Origin: Bacillota bacterium
Lineage (GTDB): Bacteria > Bacillota > Sulfobacillia > Sulfobacillales > Sulfobacillaceae
Assembly (NCBI GenBank): GCA_021821465.1
Contig: JAKACM010000034.1
Coordinates: 1 to 40,326 of the forward strand
Direction: 5' to 3'
DNA: 40,326 nt
Made by a program: the position numbers and the translations under genes. The notes under the pieces were generated by a model. The model searched no databases. It saw only the letters and a list, made by a program, of their open reading frames with translations, and was not told where the DNA came from. This document shows, piece by piece, positions 23,795-32,302 of the stretch. Positions within the stretch are counted from its first letter, which is position 1, and every line of letters begins with the position of its first letter.

Positions 23795-24094
23795 CGTGAT
23801 GATCGGTGCCTCCTATGAAATACGTTTTTTTCTCGGTTGGTTAAATCTCTAGCCGTAATGACACGGTGCGCTCCGTCGCGCACCACATGAACTACGAACA
23901 ACAAACGCCCATCTTCTGTGCACCCGACAATTTCCCTTTTTCTCTCGGTCATGCACATCGAATCCGACTCGGTTTGGGTCCATCATAACTTCCTCAGCTT
24001 CAAAGGCCACTACGCCGTGACGGGATAAATGGACTTCGTTGTCGACATCCCAATCAAAGTTTAGTGGCAGAAATGCACCCCCGATATCGATCAA
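23791..24094 (-). pseudogene. BrnT-type toxin with a frameshift
   Basis: From a TTG start: LNFDWDVDNEVHLSRHGVVA, then FEAEEVMMDPNRVGFDVHDR, the typical BrnT N-terminus (F-W-D..K..-HGV-F-EA). After DREKK the family sequence continues in another frame: EIVGCTEDGRLLFVVHVVR, then GAHRVITARDLTNREK. The shift is at a run of five T on the plus strand (23937-23941, five A in the gene); removing one base gives DREKREIVG, the expected reading. BrnT is a ribonuclease that blocks growth. Either the toxin is dead and only the antitoxin remains, or the run contains a sequencing error. Confidence 0.75.
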
Positions 24095-25099
24095 CCGCTA
24101 TTGTATTTATTATTATACATACGGCAAACTGCTGATGCAACAGCAGAGGGATCCACCCCGATCCACACGAACCCGCGCAACTCAGTCCCATGCGCGGGGA
24201 TTTCTCCTGAAGGCCGACGACATAGTTTGCGAAGGTAAATTGTTATGTCCAGCCGGTTAGAGTCACTAAACCACTCGTTCAACGGGTGCTTGAATTGGGC
24301 TCTATAAGAGAGCATGATGCTGGCTGCGCCTCACAAAGCACGTTTCGCCGGGACTCTTTGCTGACTACTAGGTCTATTGAGTCACCTGGTTCGCAATGAT
24401 ATTCACCTGCTTATACATTACCTCTGCATATTCTGAGCCCGCACTAAATTCAGAGTACCATAACACATGTTGAGTGAGTGTAGGGGAATACCCGTCCGCT
24501 ACCACAAGTCAAGTTCTGAATAAGTCAGTTACTCTAGCCCCGACCAATTCTTGCGGTGCTTGTATCGAGTTGTTTTCTTATCATAATCACACAATTCGGA
24601 TCGGTGCGTTTTTCGAAGGCTTCGTACCTTGGTTTGCTATGAAGACCGAATACTTAACGCATAAAGTGGTCCCCCTCCCTCCAATCGATTCGAAATAATT
24701 ACGCACCTCCTACTGCTCAAATTACCGTCAGCTGCGCGTTCACAAGAAAACCTCAGTGCCCTTCCTTCCATACGGCAGGGCAGTCCCTATACGGCGGATT
24801 TCGTGGCGTCCTCACACAAACTGACCTCGTGATCTCCCATCCCTGCTTGTTTCCCTGCCCGCTCAAGTCGGGGCGCATCCTACGTAATCCTCCAAAGTTT
24901 GGGATCAATTAGTGTGCGACCACACCCGGATCGGTTCATAACAAGACGACCCCCAATGTGGTTATCGTCATCGGCCAAGCGTCCCCTTAGCACGCGTCAG
25001 GGGGATCATGGTCAAACAGAAACCGCCACGCATCGAGCGAGTCGGTCATCTGATAGCTCACTTTTCCACCCCCTAATAAAACATGACACCTGCGGCCTG
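24095..25099. other. 1 kb without a recognisable gene
   Basis: Several short frames occur but none has a family match or a convincing start. The right end presumably contains the eroded beginning of the ABC ATPase whose C-terminus is visible next. I found no P-loop or signature motif. Confidence 0.45.
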
Positions 25100-25301
25100 G
25101 TGGCGCGTTATCGTCGAAGAATGGTTGTTGTGACGGTTATGCACAACGGTAATCCGCAAGGCGAAGTGTTGCCGTGGCGTACCTCGGCGGATCAACGGGC
25201 ACTGTGCGAGATTCTGATGACGCAAGACGTCGCGCATCCATTCCCAAGCACCCTCATTAGGCGAAGCCTATCAGCAAATTACCGGACGGGATTCAGAATG
25301 A
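25100..25301 (+). pseudogene. C-terminal remnant of an ABC-transporter ATPase
   Basis: The frame VVVTVMHNGNPQGEVLP followed by DQRALCEILMTQDVA, then in another frame QAPSLGEAYQQITGRDSE, stop, matches the end of drug/polysaccharide-type ABC ATPases, whose last residues are usually P-S-L-E-E-(V/A)-(F/Y)-x-x-L-T-G. Walker and signature motifs are absent upstream, so only about 65 residues remain. Its stop (25299-25301) overlaps the ATG of the permease gene, the usual coupling in ABC-2 exporter operons. Confidence 0.5.
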
Positions 25302-25996
25302 TGTATATTCGTGTGTGGCTAATGGTGATTTACCGTGAAGGACAAGAATTCACGCGAAACCGTGCCGGCAGGGTGACGGTTTTGTTGCCCCCATTGTTGG
25401 CACGATTTGTCATGCATCCCGGGCCCAGTGGTTCCGAGAACCTCTGGAGTAGTGCGAGTTGGGTGTGGTTTGCGGCGGTGATGCCGGGGGTAATGCTTGC
25501 GGCCGCAAGTCTTGCCGGAGAACGTGAGCGGGGGACTGGGACGATCTTCCGACTGGCGCCGATATCTACAACTTGGGTCATGATAGTAAAAATCGGAGTC
25601 GTGGGGCTCATAGCCATGGCCAGTGAAGTTGTTTTGTGGTCTCTTATTCCCCATCCCTATCTGGTTTGGCCATTGGATAGCTATGGCATTCGGAGCAGGA
25701 TTTGGAGCTTTGACGGGGGCGGTTCTGGCCCTAGCAACGGACTCTCAGCGTGCAAGCGCAGCCTTATCCGCAGTAGTGATGGTAATGCTCTTTGTCAGCG
25801 CCTTTACCTATCCCGATTTACCGCATATGATGACTTCATGGCTGATTTGGACACCGGGTATTGCCTGGGTTAATCTCTGCCAACATGAGGTGCAGGGTGC
25901 AATTCTTTCGGTCCCTTCCTCATATACTTTGGCGCGTGGATTGTTCTCTTATGCGGCATCAGCCAGTGGGCGCTGCACCGGCAATACCGTAAATGA
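25298..25996 (+). pseudogene. ABC-2 type exporter permease, frameshifted twice
   Basis: Frame 1 from the ATG at 25298: VWLMVIYREGQEFTRNRAG, then WFAAVMPGVMLAAASLAGER, ERGTGTIFRLAPISTTWVMI. ASxxxERERGTGT-R-L-P is the hallmark of ABC-2 permeases before the fourth helix. The continuation is in frame 2: GHWIAMAFGAGFGALTGAVL, ASAALSAVVMVMLFVSAFTY, and a last helix in frame 3: AWIVLLCGISQWALHRQYRK, stop at 25996. Two frameshifts (about 25660 and 25930) disrupt an otherwise complete, about 230-residue protein with six helices. Together with the preceding ATPase remnant it was an exporter, possibly for a drug, lantibiotic or bacteriocin. Confidence 0.65.
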
Positions 25997-26260
25997 AGGG
26001 GTTCGAATTTTATGTTGCCAAGAGGACTTGGCAGAGATGATATCCTCGGTAAAAGGCCATAGTTTTACCAAGACGCGGGGAGGTTTACGGTTTACCGCTT
26101 TCCTTCTCGTAACATAACGTGTAATGCATGCCTCGTGAGTGGATAACATCCCAGCCAACGAGAACAAGCAAATAGGACCTTTTTCGGTTGTCATTCCCCT
26201 TGGATTAAGCTTATTTTTTCACGCTCAAAGTTTAAGGAAATAGGGTCAGTTATCATTAAG

Positions 26261-26273
26261 TTAGTCGAACTAA
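26261..26273. promoter_or_regulatory. TTAGT-CGA-ACTAA palindrome, DtxR/MntR-like site
   Basis: A 5-3-5 palindrome with the TTAG...CTAA ends common to operators of the DtxR/MntR/IdeR family. It lies 181 bases before the NRAMP-like start, just right of a possible -10 (TATCAT, 26251-26256). A metal-dependent repressor binding here would fit transition-metal control. Confidence 0.4.
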
Positions 26274-26418
26274 ACATTTCGACAGAACTATTCTCTCGGA
26301 TTTTATGAATATTGGTTTTGCGGTGGATGAATTGCGCTTTTGTCATCCTTCTTTTTACGATGAAAGATTGATCCTTTTGGACATTACTCGGGGAGAGAAG
26401 GGATCACTAAAGTGAAAT

Positions 26419-26437
26419 GAGAACGAATGTCATTATC
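26419..26437 (-). promoter_or_regulatory. Fur-box-like sequence upstream of the second NRAMP-like gene
   Basis: The minus-strand reading GATAATGACATTCGTTCTC agrees with the classical Fur box GATAATGATAATCATTATC at 15 of 19 positions. It ends 17 bases before the ATG and just before the ribosome site (AGGAGA), where a repressor could block transcription or translation. Fur, Mur or PerR proteins use such sites. Confidence 0.45.
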
Positions 26438-26454
26438 GATTTCTAGGAGAAACC

Positions 26455-27678
26455 ATGAATTGGCCAAATTCAAGTATCTCTCACCGAGTTCACCGAACCA
26501 AATGGGAGTGGCTTAAGATTTTTGGACCCGGAATTCTGGTCATGTTGGCCGACACCGATGCGGGGAGTGTTGTCACTGCTGCTCAGTCCGGGGCTAAATA
26601 CGGAAATGCGTTTGTCCTGCCTGATATTTTCCTGATTGTTGTTTTATACCTCGTGCAGGAAATGACGGTTCGAATGGGGCTCGCGACAGGTCAGGGACAG
26701 GGTGCATTAATCCGCAAATATTTTGGAGTAAATTGGGCTCGGGCGGTCGTTTTGATCCTTTATATCAACTGTGTTGGCGCCTTAGTTACCGAATATGCGG
26801 GAATCGCTACCGTAGGACAATTGGCAGGAATTAGCAAGTGGTGGTTCGTCCCCATGACTCTGGTCATTTTAGTTGCCGCGGCCTTTTTGGGCAAGTATAG
26901 GCGTGTCGAACGCATGGGGATTATGCTGGGACTTCTGGAGATCGTCTTTATTCCCGCTGCCATATGGGAAGTGTTTCACGGACCCCAATCCGTGTCCAGC
27001 CTATGGAATCTACCATTGGGTCAAACTCATTTTGCTTGGATGGTCGCGGCTAATGTAGGTGCGGTGTTGATGCCATGGATGATATTCTTTCAGCAACAAG
27101 CTGTTCATGACAGCAAAATGGGAGTTCGGCACTTAAAGCTGGCGCGGCGTGACACACTGTTTGGGGCTATTTTAACGCAAAGTGTGATGATCGCTGTGAT
27201 GATGACAGCAGCGGCAGTATTTCCTCGGCATATGACATTAACCTCTATGTCTTCATTAGCTCTGACATTGGTGCCCTTATTGGGGCGGGGAGGGGTGATT
27301 ATTTTTGGAGCCGGGCTATTGGGTGCCAGCATGGTGGCCGCATTAGTCGTGTCCTTGGCCGGATCATGGGCCATGGCAGAAGTCTTTGACTGGAAACACA
27401 GCTTAAATTCCCGGTTTCAAGATACCCCGACATTTCACATGGTTTATGCCTTATCCCATGTTATTGCGGTCTGCATAGTCTTAACAACCACAGCTTACGT
27501 GTCTATAAGCATTGCGGTTGAAGTGATGAATGCGGCCATATTGCCTGCGGTGCTGGTTTTCCTCATTATGTTGGAGTACCGGGCCTTGCCCCGTGCTTGG
27601 AGAATGAGCAAGAATCGCCGAATCCTGATCGTTATCCTCAGTGCCCTAGCCGTGCTGTCTGGTCTTTTGACACTCTAA
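26455..27678 (+). CDS. NRAMP-like divalent metal transporter (methionine retained)
   Basis: 407 residues, about 11 membrane helices. Helix 1: FGPGILVMLADTDAGSVVTA (DPGN replaced by DAGS). Helix 6: NVGAVLMPWMIFFQQQA (MPH replaced by MPW), so the selectivity methionine is present. Both changes in helix 1 show it is a close paralogue of the M-box-controlled protein at 17.8 kb, but the Ala/Met difference and the Fur/DtxR-like sites upstream argue for Mn2+ or Fe2+ rather than Mg2+. It lacks the 40-residue N-terminal tail of the paralogue. TAGGAGA lies eight bases before the ATG. Unlike the neighbouring ABC-2 and BrnT genes it is intact. Confidence 0.88.
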   Translation: MNWPNSSISHRVHRTKWEWLKIFGPGILVMLADTDAGSVVTAAQSGAKYGNAFVLPDIFLIVVLYLVQEMTVRMGLATGQGQGALIRKYFGVNWARAVVLILYINCVGALVTEYAGIATVGQLAGISKWWFVPMTLVILVAAAFLGKYRRVERMGIMLGLLEIVFIPAAIWEVFHGPQSVSSLWNLPLGQTHFAWMVAANVGAVLMPWMIFFQQQAVHDSKMGVRHLKLARRDTLFGAILTQSVMIAVMMTAAAVFPRHMTLTSMSSLALTLVPLLGRGGVIIFGAGLLGASMVAALVVSLAGSWAMAEVFDWKHSLNSRFQDTPTFHMVYALSHVIAVCIVLTTTAYVSISIAVEVMNAAILPAVLVFLIMLEYRALPRAWRMSKNRRILIVILSALAVLSGLLTL

Positions 27679-27849
27679 TTGCTCCTGTTACGGCCTTACA
27701 GAGCAAAAAATAGGGCTTGCATAAAACTTTTTTTTCTGACTATTATGTATCTCATGGAGCGCAGTCGTCATAATGTACTTATAGAGTTTCGTGTAAGAGG
27801 GCAGACTTGTTATAGTTGGGAAATGACAAGGCATAGGGAGAGACAGGCC

Positions 27850-28062
27850 ATGGACCGAAAACGGCAGGGATTGACGAAAAATCTGTTGTGGCTTGCGGAA
27901 ACTGCGGGATTGTCGGCTCAGGCCGCCATCCATGCTCTGGCTCTGGAAAAAGAAGAACAAAAACAACAAGCCGCAGCAGAAGAAGAAGAAGAAGACAGTA
28001 CAGGATCATCCACCACGGATCGGGAAAAAAACCGACGCACAGATCCGTCTTTTGAGGATTAA
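27850..28062 (+). CDS. small highly charged protein, 70 aa
   Basis: I chose ATG 27850 because AGGGAG lies about ten bases upstream; an ATG at 27823 is possible. The first half (MDRKRQGLTKNLLWLAETAG, then LSAQAAIHALALEKEEQ) is a basic amphipathic helix, and the second half is extremely acidic and polar (AAAEEEEEDSTGSSTTDRE) and probably disordered. There is no membrane segment. A strong terminator follows about 100 bases later. It sits about 170 bases after the NRAMP-like gene, so a shared transcript is possible. No family is recognised. Confidence 0.55.
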   Translation: MDRKRQGLTKNLLWLAETAGLSAQAAIHALALEKEEQKQQAAAEEEEEDSTGSSTTDREKNRRTDPSFED

Positions 28063-28165
28063 TTGTGATCAGGATACTCCAAAGCCTCTTGTAGACGGAT
28101 TGAGCTAAAGATGCAGATACGATGAGCTTTTTTTGACTTGCTAACTATTTTGGCTTTATAGCCGC

Positions 28166-28189
28166 ACCGGGAAATTTCCCGGTTTTTTT
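28166..28189 (+). terminator. strong intrinsic terminator
   Basis: ACCGGGAAATTTCCCGGT (28166-28183) is a perfect 18-base palindrome that runs into seven T (28183-28189). It ends the transcript of the NRAMP-like and small charged protein genes. Confidence 0.8.
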
Positions 28190-28567
28190 GATCGGCTAGT
28201 GAAGTGGGGTTGAACACCCGGACGAGCTATTTCAGATGTATGGTTTCTTCTTCGTTTGAAGATCTTTCTCGGTGAAAGAGGCAGAATGCCGGTTTTCACC
28301 GGACTCCGAAAAAGAATTTGTCCGAAGTCTTAATATCGACATGCGAGAACTTGCCAAGAATGGAAGACAATATGTCCCAAAAGATCCATGACGGCAAAGC
28401 GAGGAGAAGGACGAAAAAATTTGTGAATGGCGGGTAGATATGGCGTAATGAGCATGTATAGCCAAAGGATGAATTGGTATACCAAGTCAGTATTGGACGT
28501 AATTGTGAATTCACAAATGACATCAAAACACCCGGTTCGACACACACTGTCGCTGAGGTGATAATTT

Positions 28568-29665
28568 ATGAATGCCCGAGGAATCCAAATATTGAGCTTG
28601 GCATCTGTCCTCTTAATGGCCGGATGCGGCTCTCCCATGAGTCATGCATCGCCATCTAAGCATGGGACAACCTCTAAAAAGACAGCGACTCATAACAACA
28701 CCAGGAAGTCCACTGTCAAAAAGGCGGGATCAAAGAAGGGGTCTTCCAAAGGGGGGGGATCCGCTTCCTCATCTTCGAAGAAGCTGAGTGTCATCGGCTA
28801 TTGGGCGAATCACAAGGCTCTACCGGTCACTTCCTTGTCGGCCAGTTCCCATTCTCTGAGCTATATCTCGCCGTTGTTATATTCCATAACGGGTACGGGC
28901 TCACTCACAAGCAAAGTGGATCCGGCGTTACTGAGTGAGATCCAGAAACTTCACGTCCCCATTTTGCCTTTGGTGAGTGATGCTACTGGCAATCAGGCCT
29001 TTTTGAGTAGTATGGCCACGAGAAAAACGGCGGTACAAAGTATCGACCATGTCATTTCCACCATGCACTTTCAAGGCGTGGATATTGACTTTGAACCTCC
29101 CCAGACGCATTTACAGGCGGATCTCACCACTTTTATGGTGCAGTTGCGCGACTCATTGCCTTCCAGCGATCACATATATCTCGATATTGTGCCGCATTCC
29201 GGGGGAGCCTATGACTACGCTAAACTATCCCCGGAAGTCACGGGATTTCAATTAATGAGTTACGACGAGCATTCTCAAGGAACCCCTGCGGGTCCGGTAG
29301 CGGCCCTGAACTGGGTAACCAGTTTGACCAAACGGTTAACCAAGATCGTTCCTCCATCCAAGTTGATTCTGGGTGTGGCCCTTTATGGTTATGAATGGCC
29401 GGTCGGGACCACAAATGCCGTGACAATTCCCTATTACGCTATCACTCCTTCCATAAAGTCCAAAGGATCGTGGAATACGCGGTATCAGGAAATGACCGCG
29501 AAAATCGGAGGAAAGGTATACTGGTGGGAAAATCGCAAGGGTATCGCACAAAAACTTGCGCTGGCCAAGAAAGATCATTTAGGCGGCGTCGCGTTATGGC
29601 AGGTCGGATATGCCAACAAGGCAATTTACCAGGAACTACTCAAGAATACCGGAAAACAGTCTTAA
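28568..29665 (+). CDS. GH18-family lipoprotein (chitinase/YaaH-like)
   Basis: 365 residues. The signal MNARGIQILSLASVLLMAGC has the lipobox cysteine at residue 20. A long Ser/Lys/Thr linker (about 25-75) leads to the catalytic barrel: VIGYWANHKALPV at strand 1, FQGVDIDFEPPQ holding the DxxDxDxE-type active site with the catalytic glutamate, FQLMSYDEHSQGTP, LILGVALYGYEWPVG and GGVALWQVGYANK. This set is seen in GH18 proteins related to spore-germination hydrolases and chitinases that cut N-acetylglucosamine glycans. It is anchored outside the membrane, so cell-wall remodelling or spore/cortex processing is likely. GAGGTGAT lies six bases before the ATG. Confidence 0.9.
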   Translation: MNARGIQILSLASVLLMAGCGSPMSHASPSKHGTTSKKTATHNNTRKSTVKKAGSKKGSSKGGGSASSSSKKLSVIGYWANHKALPVTSLSASSHSLSYISPLLYSITGTGSLTSKVDPALLSEIQKLHVPILPLVSDATGNQAFLSSMATRKTAVQSIDHVISTMHFQGVDIDFEPPQTHLQADLTTFMVQLRDSLPSSDHIYLDIVPHSGGAYDYAKLSPEVTGFQLMSYDEHSQGTPAGPVAALNWVTSLTKRLTKIVPPSKLILGVALYGYEWPVGTTNAVTIPYYAITPSIKSKGSWNTRYQEMTAKIGGKVYWWENRKGIAQKLALAKKDHLGGVALWQVGYANKAIYQELLKNTGKQS

Positions 29666-29946
29666 GACGTCTTTCATATTCTTTTGAGACGGTTGGGCCA
29701 GGCAATGGCTACATTGTCTGGCTCTTCTTTCTTTGGCTTATGAAGGGGCGTATATGAGGCAACGCCATCAGACGAACATACTGGAGCAGATAGCTCTATA
29801 CGAGAGAACCATTTGTGGATGGGAATGACATGCGAGAAAACAAGTTCTTGCGGTTTGGATAAATAGCCTCTGACTCTCAGAACCGCACCTCACGTAATGA
29901 GTCCTTTGACATTGAGGTGGTGGTAAGGATCGGGCAACCACTTTAT
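29666..29946. other. intergenic, nothing recognised
   Basis: Between the GH18 gene and the convergent HEPN gene. A hairpin-like GAGACGGTTGGGCCAGGC with GCTACATTGTCTGGCTC follows the GH18 stop and could act as a weak terminator; no gene is evident. Confidence 0.35.
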
Positions 29947-30342
29947 TTAGGTCAAGCCCTTCTCTTCCAAAAACTGACGTGCATGATCTAAAATAGTTTT
30001 GGCGTAGCCAATGGCCGCGTAGGCCTCGTCTTCATCGACATCAACGAGCACCTCGGGTTCGTAACGCACATCTACTGCATATTCGTTTAAGACGGCCGAT
30101 TCTAAAGTGAATTGCGGAAAGGTCGATTGCGAGGAGCGGACGGCATCAATCAATCGACTTAGGTCATGCGTCTTCGGAAAGGTTGAGATTTCGCGCAATA
30201 ACACTGCCTTCAAGGCTTTCTCTGCGGCCTGTTGCGCGTGATAACACGCATTATGATATAAACCCGGAAAGACTAGTCGATAAGCGGTGGAAAGATCTGC
30301 GGTCGCCAAATCAAGAAGCCCCAAAGGACCGGGATTCGCCAT
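29947..30342 (-). CDS. HEPN-domain protein (toxin-type partner of MNT)
   Basis: 131 residues, all-helical. LLDLATADLSTAYRLV, then LYHNACYHAQQAAEKALKAV, PKTHDLSRLIDAV and LNEYAVDVRYEPE are landmarks of HEPN proteins of the COG2250 type (H-A-Q-Q-A-A-E-K-x-L-K, T-H-D-L, V-R-Y). HEPN proteins are metal-independent RNases or RNA-binding partners in many toxin modules; the R-x4-H-x-Y motif of HepT-type toxins is not present in exact form, so catalysis is uncertain. The start overlaps the nucleotidyltransferase gene by 32 bases, showing one operon. Confidence 0.85.
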   Translation of the reverse strand: MANPGPLGLLDLATADLSTAYRLVFPGLYHNACYHAQQAAEKALKAVLLREISTFPKTHDLSRLIDAVRSSQSTFPQFTLESAVLNEYAVDVRYEPEVLVDVDEDEAYAAIGYAKTILDHARQFLEEKGLT

Positions 30343-30646
30343 AGAGCCACCGCCCCTTTGCGAGAATTTCTCGAATCACGGGATGTCCCTCAGATACCGC
30401 CTTTTGAAGTTCTTCCGGCGTGCGCACCAAAATGTCCGCCGCGATAACTCGCGGTCTGAGTGCCATTTGGTATTTGATTCCCCTCTGCCGACGGATGTTC
30501 GCATTCCGTTCGATGATCAGAAAATCGAAGTCACTATCGTCATTCGCCGCGTGACTCGCTTCCGATCCAAAAAGGATAATGGCTTCCGGGTGCCCCGCCG
30601 CCACCAGTTTTTGGACATAATTCTTAAGAATCGTTGCACGGTCCAT
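30311..30646 (-). CDS. MNT-type minimal nucleotidyltransferase (antitoxin-type)
   Basis: 111 residues from ATG 30646 with AGGAGA eight bases upstream (the ATG at 30655 touches the ribosome site and is less likely). The polymerase-beta-type core reads AIILFGSEASHAANDDSDFD, with the G-S motif and the paired aspartates in DSDFDFLII that bind metal and nucleotide. ADILVRTPEELQKAV is the third acidic strand. In MntA-HepT systems such proteins adenylylate the HEPN toxin. A -10-like TATACT lies 20-30 bases upstream. The pair is intact and is expected to be a toxin-antitoxin or defence module. Confidence 0.88.
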   Translation of the reverse strand: MDRATILKNYVQKLVAAGHPEAIILFGSEASHAANDDSDFDFLIIERNANIRRQRGIKYQMALRPRVIAADILVRTPEELQKAVSEGHPVIREILAKGRWLYGESRSFGAS

Positions 30647-30659
30647 GTAAGGCATCTCC

Positions 30660-31100
30660 TCTTAATATTAGTATAGCACACACGATCGAAAACCCATGGT
30701 TGGATGGTTTGAAGAGACCGCTTAGCCATGGACTACCGTCTTAACGGTACCGACTCAGAATGTTGTTGGCCTCTTGCCTGGGCCCTTCGCCGCGATGGCA
30801 CTCCGAACGACATTCTCTATGGTAATGCGCGGGTGACAGCTTACAAAAAAAGGCAAAGGATGGTACATTCCGGATCTCGATAACCGTTCTTCCGGTCGAA
30901 GCAGGTAATGAGTCCCAGAAAACGCAACTCCTGGGGTTGGGGGTTTACGATAATTACGCATGGGTCGATCTCCCGGTTCAAGATGATTAAGAATCGCACA
31001 CAAGAGGAGCCAAAAAAAGAGAAGCACTCACTGGCAAAGTGCTTTAATCCGGCTTGCTGTGTTATCGTGCAGATTACCAGTCTTGATGGTTACCTTTGGA
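30660..31100. other. non-coding, with a possible plus-strand protein fragment
   Basis: A frame without a start (about 30830-30990) ends in SITVLPVEAGNESQ, then LLGLGVYDNYAWVDLPVQDD and stop. It looks protein-like, but it is too short and has no start, so it may be the tail of a lost gene. Nothing else is seen. Confidence 0.3.
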
Positions 31101-31101
31101 T

Positions 31102-31377
31102 TTATTTGGGAGAAGACTTAGCGGAGTCCGAATGACTCCGAATATAATCATAAAGAACCTCAGGAGCCACGTCAGCCCCGTTAGGCCATGTGATGGTTCC
31201 GAGATCAGGATTCACGCTAACCTGTTGAAAGTATTCAGCATCCAGCAATGGAGCAAAAACCCCGTTGTAGATTTCAATAATATGGTCAAGCTGAATCGTT
31301 CCTTGTATCCCGTCTTCAAACTCTATCTCCAAGGTACGATTTGGGCGTGGCTTAGTTGCTATGATGTCAACGAGCAT
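31102..31377 (-). CDS. DUF2442-family protein
   Basis: 91 residues beginning MLVDIIATKPRPNRTLEIEF and continuing EDGIQGTIQL, FAPLLDAEYFQQVSVNPDLG and TITWPNGADVAPEVLYD. This is the standard DUF2442 fold (strand-rich NAD-independent small protein, with W-P-N-G-A-D/E before a helix). DUF2442 genes are regularly paired with DUF4160 genes, and a DUF4160 remnant lies directly upstream here. The pair is thought to be toxin-antitoxin-like, though the activities are not settled. AAAGGAG precedes the ATG. Confidence 0.88.
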   Translation of the reverse strand: MLVDIIATKPRPNRTLEIEFEDGIQGTIQLDHIIEIYNGVFAPLLDAEYFQQVSVNPDLGTITWPNGADVAPEVLYDYIRSHSDSAKSSPK

Positions 31378-31395
31378 CCTCTTTTGTGCTCCTTT

Positions 31396-31590
31396 CTATT
31401 CCAACGGATCGATCTTGCGTAACTCCTGATGCCTACGAGCTCTTTCCCAGTTGTCCTGCATTACATGTTGATGTAGCATAGTCCACTCGATGACCAATCC
31501 TAAAATTCGAGGTGGCAGATGCCCATCAAGCAATTGAATTCGCTCGAAGATATTAGCGTTGTACTTATTGTAGAGCAGAGCGCTTCGGTA
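31396..31590 (-). pseudogene. DUF4160 protein, N-terminally truncated
   Basis: The minus strand reads LLYNKYNANIFERIQLLDGH, then LPPRILGLVIEWTMLHQHVM and NWERARRHQELRKIDPLE, stop. DUF4160 proteins end this way (L-P-x-R-x-x-x-L-V-x-E-W...H..EL..NW......KI-PL-). The N-terminal histidine motif (H-F-H/H-I-H) is not found, and the sequence before LLYNKY has no start in frame. The stop is 18 bases before the DUF2442 ATG. So the DUF4160 partner is broken while the DUF2442 gene survives. Confidence 0.7.
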
Positions 31591-31599
31591 GAAACGGCT

Positions 31600-32300
31600 A
31601 CCATTTTTTCACTCCAAAGGGTACCATTTCCATCGCGGGACACATGCATGTATAGGACGCATCAATAAAAGGATGCCCATTAACCCAAGCAGGCATATTC
31701 CGTGTATGCAATCCGGATAGAGGCGTACGCGACAGACTCGAAGTTGTTGGCGTTAAGACGAAGGCTGTCGGCACCTTGTGAGCCAAACAAATTCGGACCC
31801 GAGGGTGCTGGTCGGTCCAACTCCTCTCATGATGTGCTGTCGCTAGCAATAGACGACGGCCAAGACTTCCCGCACCTAACCCGTGGGTTTGTTCCGAACC
31901 TTCAGTGCTAATCACGGCACTGGCGGTAATACAAAGTCGCGGCATGCCGGCTGGAAATAATTGATTGCGCAACGGTGGTCCATCGCGTGAAATGCTATTC
32001 TAAACTAACTCACTCATCCTCTTTTACCCTCTTTAAGAATCGTGATCCTGTCGACCCAATACTCCACACCGACGTCATTGGCAATTCCGGTCCCGGAACA
32101 TCCGGCCGGAAGGACCAAAGACGATGCACCGGCATATACGTTCCCTCGGAACCCTTCTCTTTCGAAGGTACTCAAGACGCCCTGTACGAATACCTCCCTT
32201 TAGCCTTCTGACGAACAGGCGATAGCTACAGAATCCCATAACGTCACCTATCCCGGTAGTCGATGAATGCTATGAACTTGGGTCTATTCCCTGATCCAAG
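31600..32300. other. 700 bases without a supportable gene
   Basis: Overlapping broken frames on both strands with no recognised domain. The minus strand at 31.6-31.97 kb has a mid-length frame, but its composition and lack of family signal argue against a real gene. It may be transposase debris. Confidence 0.4.
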
Positions 32301-32302
32301 TT

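Noticed and set aside
24899..25099. Start of a 324-residue plus-strand frame
   Set aside because: The first 65 residues show no ABC ATPase motif; only the part after about 25100 matches ABC proteins, so no full-length gene is called.
31598..31972. 124-residue minus-strand frame as a gene
   Set aside because: Composition is irregular, no family pattern and no start with a ribosome site; probably debris.
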